Shown piece by piece: positions 5,981-8,393 of a DNA stretch of 8,393 nucleotides. The position numbers were made by a program, and so were the translations under genes. This DNA comes from Candidatus Zhuqueibacterota bacterium. Its GTDB lineage: Bacteria; Zhuqueibacterota; QNDG01. Where the stretch lies: NCBI GenBank assembly GCA_003645915.1, contig QNDG01000033.1:1-8393 (forward strand), given 5' to 3'. Every line of letters starts with the position of its first letter. The stretch's first letter is position 1. Below the pieces are notes generated by a model. That model was not told where the DNA came from, made no database searches, and worked only from the letters and a program-made list of their open reading frames with translations.

Positions 5981-8393
5981 ATGACGACTGATTTAAGTAA
6001 AATTTTAACATATCAATCTATTGATTTCACAAAATTTGAAATAAGGGGAGCTAAATCAGGTATAAATAATGCCCGTACAACCGGACCTGTTTATACAGAC
6101 GGAACGGATTGTTCCCAATACAATAGTCCATGTTATATTCCTGCAAGTAGTTCTATTACAGGAGACGGCTCTTTCTCCGCTGATAGTAGTTTTGTTACGG
6201 ATCTTGTTTTTGATTCACCATACGCGACGCTCACTACATCATCCTTAAAAATTGGGGATAATCTTACTGCTAATTCAAAGACTTTTCAGATAACTGATAT
6301 TCTGACACCGAACAGTTTTGAAATAGATGGGACAGGATTAGAAGGAACATACCCTATCTCTTTTAATTTAGGTCCCCGGAATTATCTGATTGAACCGGAT
6401 CTAATTAATAATACTTCTTATGGTACGGCTACATTTACTCTGGGTGACGCAACAGTGACAGGCAGTGGGACTACCTGGCTTAGTGAACTTTCTGGTGGAG
6501 ACTTTATAAAACATGATGGATTTCAGTATTATTACAGGATAGCTGGAGTTATTAATGACACAACATTAGGATTAGTATCTTCTTACACAGGCGATACAAC
6601 AACAGGTTCTTATACCGCAAAAAAATGGATTATTGGCCGTACAAGAGTTCAATATGCTAAGAATGATATTACTTTTGATAATAAGTCAGGGAATTGGAAA
6701 TATGATGCTACTGCAGGCAGTGACATAACTACTTCAACTGATTTTCTTCCCTTTGCTGATGGGATTCATCTGGCATTTACTCATTCATTGAATAGTTCTT
6801 ATCCGGATCTTATGGATGTTGCTACAGAGAATTTCATTACTTTAACACAAGAAACTCAATATGAGACTCCACAGTTTTCTTTGCCGGTAGTTCCTCACCC
6901 AGAAACATTTGTTCTATATATAAATAATATAAAAAAAGATAAATATCCTGAGGGTAATCAGGATTATATATTAAATTATTCTTCGAGTCCTGTCTATGAA
7001 GTACCGCCTCCTCCTGATCAAAGGCGTATTGCTAATGTAATGTTTCTGGATAAAATTTCGAATGTTACGCCAGATCCGTCAACAACGGAAACCGGACAAA
7101 TACAGATATTAAATGATGAAGGAAATGAAGTTTTAGGAATACTTCCGGGATCAGAAACAATCATAGTTGATAGTACATCCCAGATACCCAATAAAGATTA
7201 TGTATTAGAGTCTAATTCAGGTATTATGGAAATTACTGATTCTACAGTTAGTGAACCTTTAGTTAAATATGTAGGTATAGATTTCAGTGAATATATAGAT
7301 TACGGATTTGAAATTTATTTAAATGGAATAAAACAGAAAATATCTTTTCCGGCCAAAACAGATGATGATGTGATTTTTCAACCTGCTACCGGTCAGATGA
7401 AACCCCGTAATCAGGATCATCCCGGGCCAAATGATATCTATCAAATAAATTATATGGTGGAATCAGATTCCATTGTTGATGAAGCTGTGACGGTTGTTGA
7501 TGGCCAGACAGTTATTAATACTCAATATTATCCAGTAAAACAGGAATCAGTTTTTTTGTTAAAAAATGGAGATATACTGGATGAAGGCGTCGATTATTTT
7601 GTCAGCTATTTAACTGGAAGAATATCTTTTACTGTATCGCTTTTAAAGACTGATTCTATTGTTTTAAATTACACTCCTTTATCAAAACAGGTAAATGATT
7701 TAACGTATGTTAATGGAACATCATATTGTACAGTACATGATGCTAAATTGATTATAACATCTGTAAATAACTATGAATTTGCTCTGATAAATCCCGGTCT
7801 GAATACAGAAAATATAGAAATACTCCGAATATATAACGAGACCAGGGATGCTGATTATAATCTTAGACATGTAAGTCAGAAAAATAATCTTATAAAGTTA
7901 GAAAAAAATTCTATAAATAATTCTATAGGTTTGTCTGGTTCGGATATCGTTGTTATAGATTATACCTTTGAAAGTGAAACTGTTGAATATGCTCCGGTAA
8001 TTATAAATTATCTGAATATAGAGGAAGGTGATACAGCTATTTATATTGAAAATAATGATGTGACCCCATTAATTATTATCGGGGCTGTTTTGAATCTTCA
8101 ATTACCGGAAACTTCTACACAATTCTTTTTTGAGGTAACAAATGTATTATATGATGGATATGGGACCCGGATAAGTCTTAAAACTCCAGCTCCTGAAGAT
8201 ATTGTAAATCCCTCACTATTTATAACTGATGATAAAGTTTCATTTTTAAATATACCCTTAAAAGCTGATAATATTGTATCTGGTTCTTCAACTCTTTCTT
8301 TTACCGGTGATAATATCAGAAATATTTTCAGACCAAAGACCCTTGTTAATATCAGTAATGACTACTATCAAGTTTCCGATGCCTTCTATGACA
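5981..8393 (+). CDS. Very large modular beta-rich tail/baseplate protein, N-terminal part (3' end outside window)
   Basis: The frame is open from the ATG at 5981 to the window edge: 804 complete codons plus one base, with no stop. The product is beta-rich, with little predicted helix and no signal peptide or membrane segment. Two kinds of repeated module are visible. Type A is a Gly/Thr-rich unit with a GD..I..g..y.I....n.t.l pattern: residues 57-132 (IGDNLTANSKTFQITDI), 147-220 (VTGSGTTW, then GGDFIKHDGFQYYYRI), and an incomplete copy from 765. Type B reads as y.NG......DY...y.tG.i: residues 307-336 (LYINNIKKD, QDYILNY), 440-473 (IYLNGIKQK) and 522-567 (LLKNGDILDEGVDYFVSYL). A PPPP hinge lies at 342-345, and Cys 44 and 51 sit near the N-terminus. 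Such modules are common in phage tail fibres and outer baseplate proteins, which fits the position after the spike genes. Whether it is a fibre, a wedge-type component or a host-binding protein cannot be settled without the C-terminus. Confidence 0.7.
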   Translation, partial: MTTDLSKILTYQSIDFTKFEIRGAKSGINNARTTGPVYTDGTDCSQYNSPCYIPASSSITGDGSFSADSSFVTDLVFDSPYATLTTSSLKIGDNLTANSKTFQITDILTPNSFEIDGTGLEGTYPISFNLGPRNYLIEPDLINNTSYGTATFTLGDATVTGSGTTWLSELSGGDFIKHDGFQYYYRIAGVINDTTLGLVSSYTGDTTTGSYTAKKWIIGRTRVQYAKNDITFDNKSGNWKYDATAGSDITTSTDFLPFADGIHLAFTHSLNSSYPDLMDVATENFITLTQETQYETPQFSLPVVPHPETFVLYINNIKKDKYPEGNQDYILNYSSSPVYEVPPPPDQRRIANVMFLDKISNVTPDPSTTETGQIQILNDEGNEVLGILPGSETIIVDSTSQIPNKDYVLESNSGIMEITDSTVSEPLVKYVGIDFSEYIDYGFEIYLNGIKQKISFPAKTDDDVIFQPATGQMKPRNQDHPGPNDIYQINYMVESDSIVDEAVTVVDGQTVINTQYYPVKQESVFLLKNGDILDEGVDYFVSYLTGRISFTVSLLKTDSIVLNYTPLSKQVNDLTYVNGTSYCTVHDAKLIITSVNNYEFALINPGLNTENIEILRIYNETRDADYNLRHVSQKNNLIKLEKNSINNSIGLSGSDIVVIDYTFESETVEYAPVIINYLNIEEGDTAIYIENNDVTPLIIIGAVLNLQLPETSTQFFFEVTNVLYDGYGTRISLKTPAPEDIVNPSLFITDDKVSFLNIPLKADNIVSGSSTLSFTGDNIRNIFRPKTLVNISNDYYQVSDAFYD
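6149..6640 (+). repeat. Two type A beta modules near the N-terminus of the large protein
   Basis: Residues 57-132 (6149-6376) and 147-220 (6419-6640) align by eye over a GD-containing turn, a y.I strand and an n.t.l strand (LTPNSFEIDG in the first, INDTTLGLVS in the second). The second copy has the clearest form, with VTGSGTTW leading into it. Similarity is at protein level only. A third, incomplete copy appears to start near base 8273 (VSGSSTLSFTG, then NDYYQVSDA). Confidence 0.5.
6899..7681 (+). repeat. Three spaced type B beta-hairpin modules in the large protein
   Basis: Units at 6899-6988, 7298-7399 and 7544-7681 encode residues 307-336, 440-473 and 522-567. Each starts with a hydrophobic strand ending in a turn (INN, LNG or KNG). 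In the first and third this leads to a DY strand, and in the third to YLTGRISF and a final strand ending NYTP. The third copy is the most complete and the second the most diverged. Confidence 0.45.

Noticed and set aside
1..8393. Alternative genetic code (TAG or TGA recoding, as in some large gut phages)
   Set aside because: All frames are intact under the standard code, genes end in TAG or TAA at sensible places, and no in-frame stop interrupts a domain.
1..8393. Genes on the minus strand, tRNAs, terminators or CRISPR repeats
   Set aside because: The plus strand is filled by long coherent proteins with gaps of at most 11 bases. I saw no convincing minus-strand protein, cloverleaf, stem plus T-run in a gap, or regularly spaced direct repeats outside protein-coding repeats.

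Overview
This window looks like part of the virion-structure region of an AT-rich phage with a contractile (myovirus-type) tail. All six genes lie on the plus strand and almost every base is coding. The order is: two proteins with a tail-tube-like C-terminal domain, a baseplate hub, a central spike, a triplicated small protein, and a very large beta-rich protein that runs off the right edge. I see no integrase, replication, lysis, tRNA, insertion sequence or CRISPR material. The host cannot be named from the sequence. The standard code fits, with TAG and TAA both used as stops, and most genes have Shine-Dalgarno-like AGGA sites, so the host probably uses canonical SD initiation. The large proteins suggest a big-genome phage, which is inference. 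A tail-derived injection system is possible but less likely, because the last gene looks like a phage tail or baseplate appendage.

Layout: 1-378 is the 3' part of a gene whose C-terminal 40 residues resemble those of the next gene (390-1178). Both look like tube-initiator or tube-adaptor proteins, comparable in role to T4 gp48/gp54. Gene 1178-3415 is a hub (T4 gp27 / P2 gpD type) with a long extra C-terminal tail. Gene 3425-5368 is the spike (T4 gp5 / VgrG type): an N-terminal OB fold, a large middle region, and a C-terminal beta-helix with an exact nine-residue glycine period. Gene 5372-5980 encodes three imperfect copies of a 62-75 residue unit. Gene 5981 onward encodes at least 804 residues of repeated beta modules.

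The genes appear translationally coupled. Gaps are 11, -1, 9, 3 and 0 bases, with stop codons embedded in or next to the following ribosome binding sites, and no terminator or convincing promoter was found. Together the products plausibly build the central baseplate from tube end to spike tip and then add an outer component. The parts most worth attention are the triplicated protein after the spike, the unusual spike architecture and the modular protein at the right edge. I did not find a defence system or any clearly new non-structural system.
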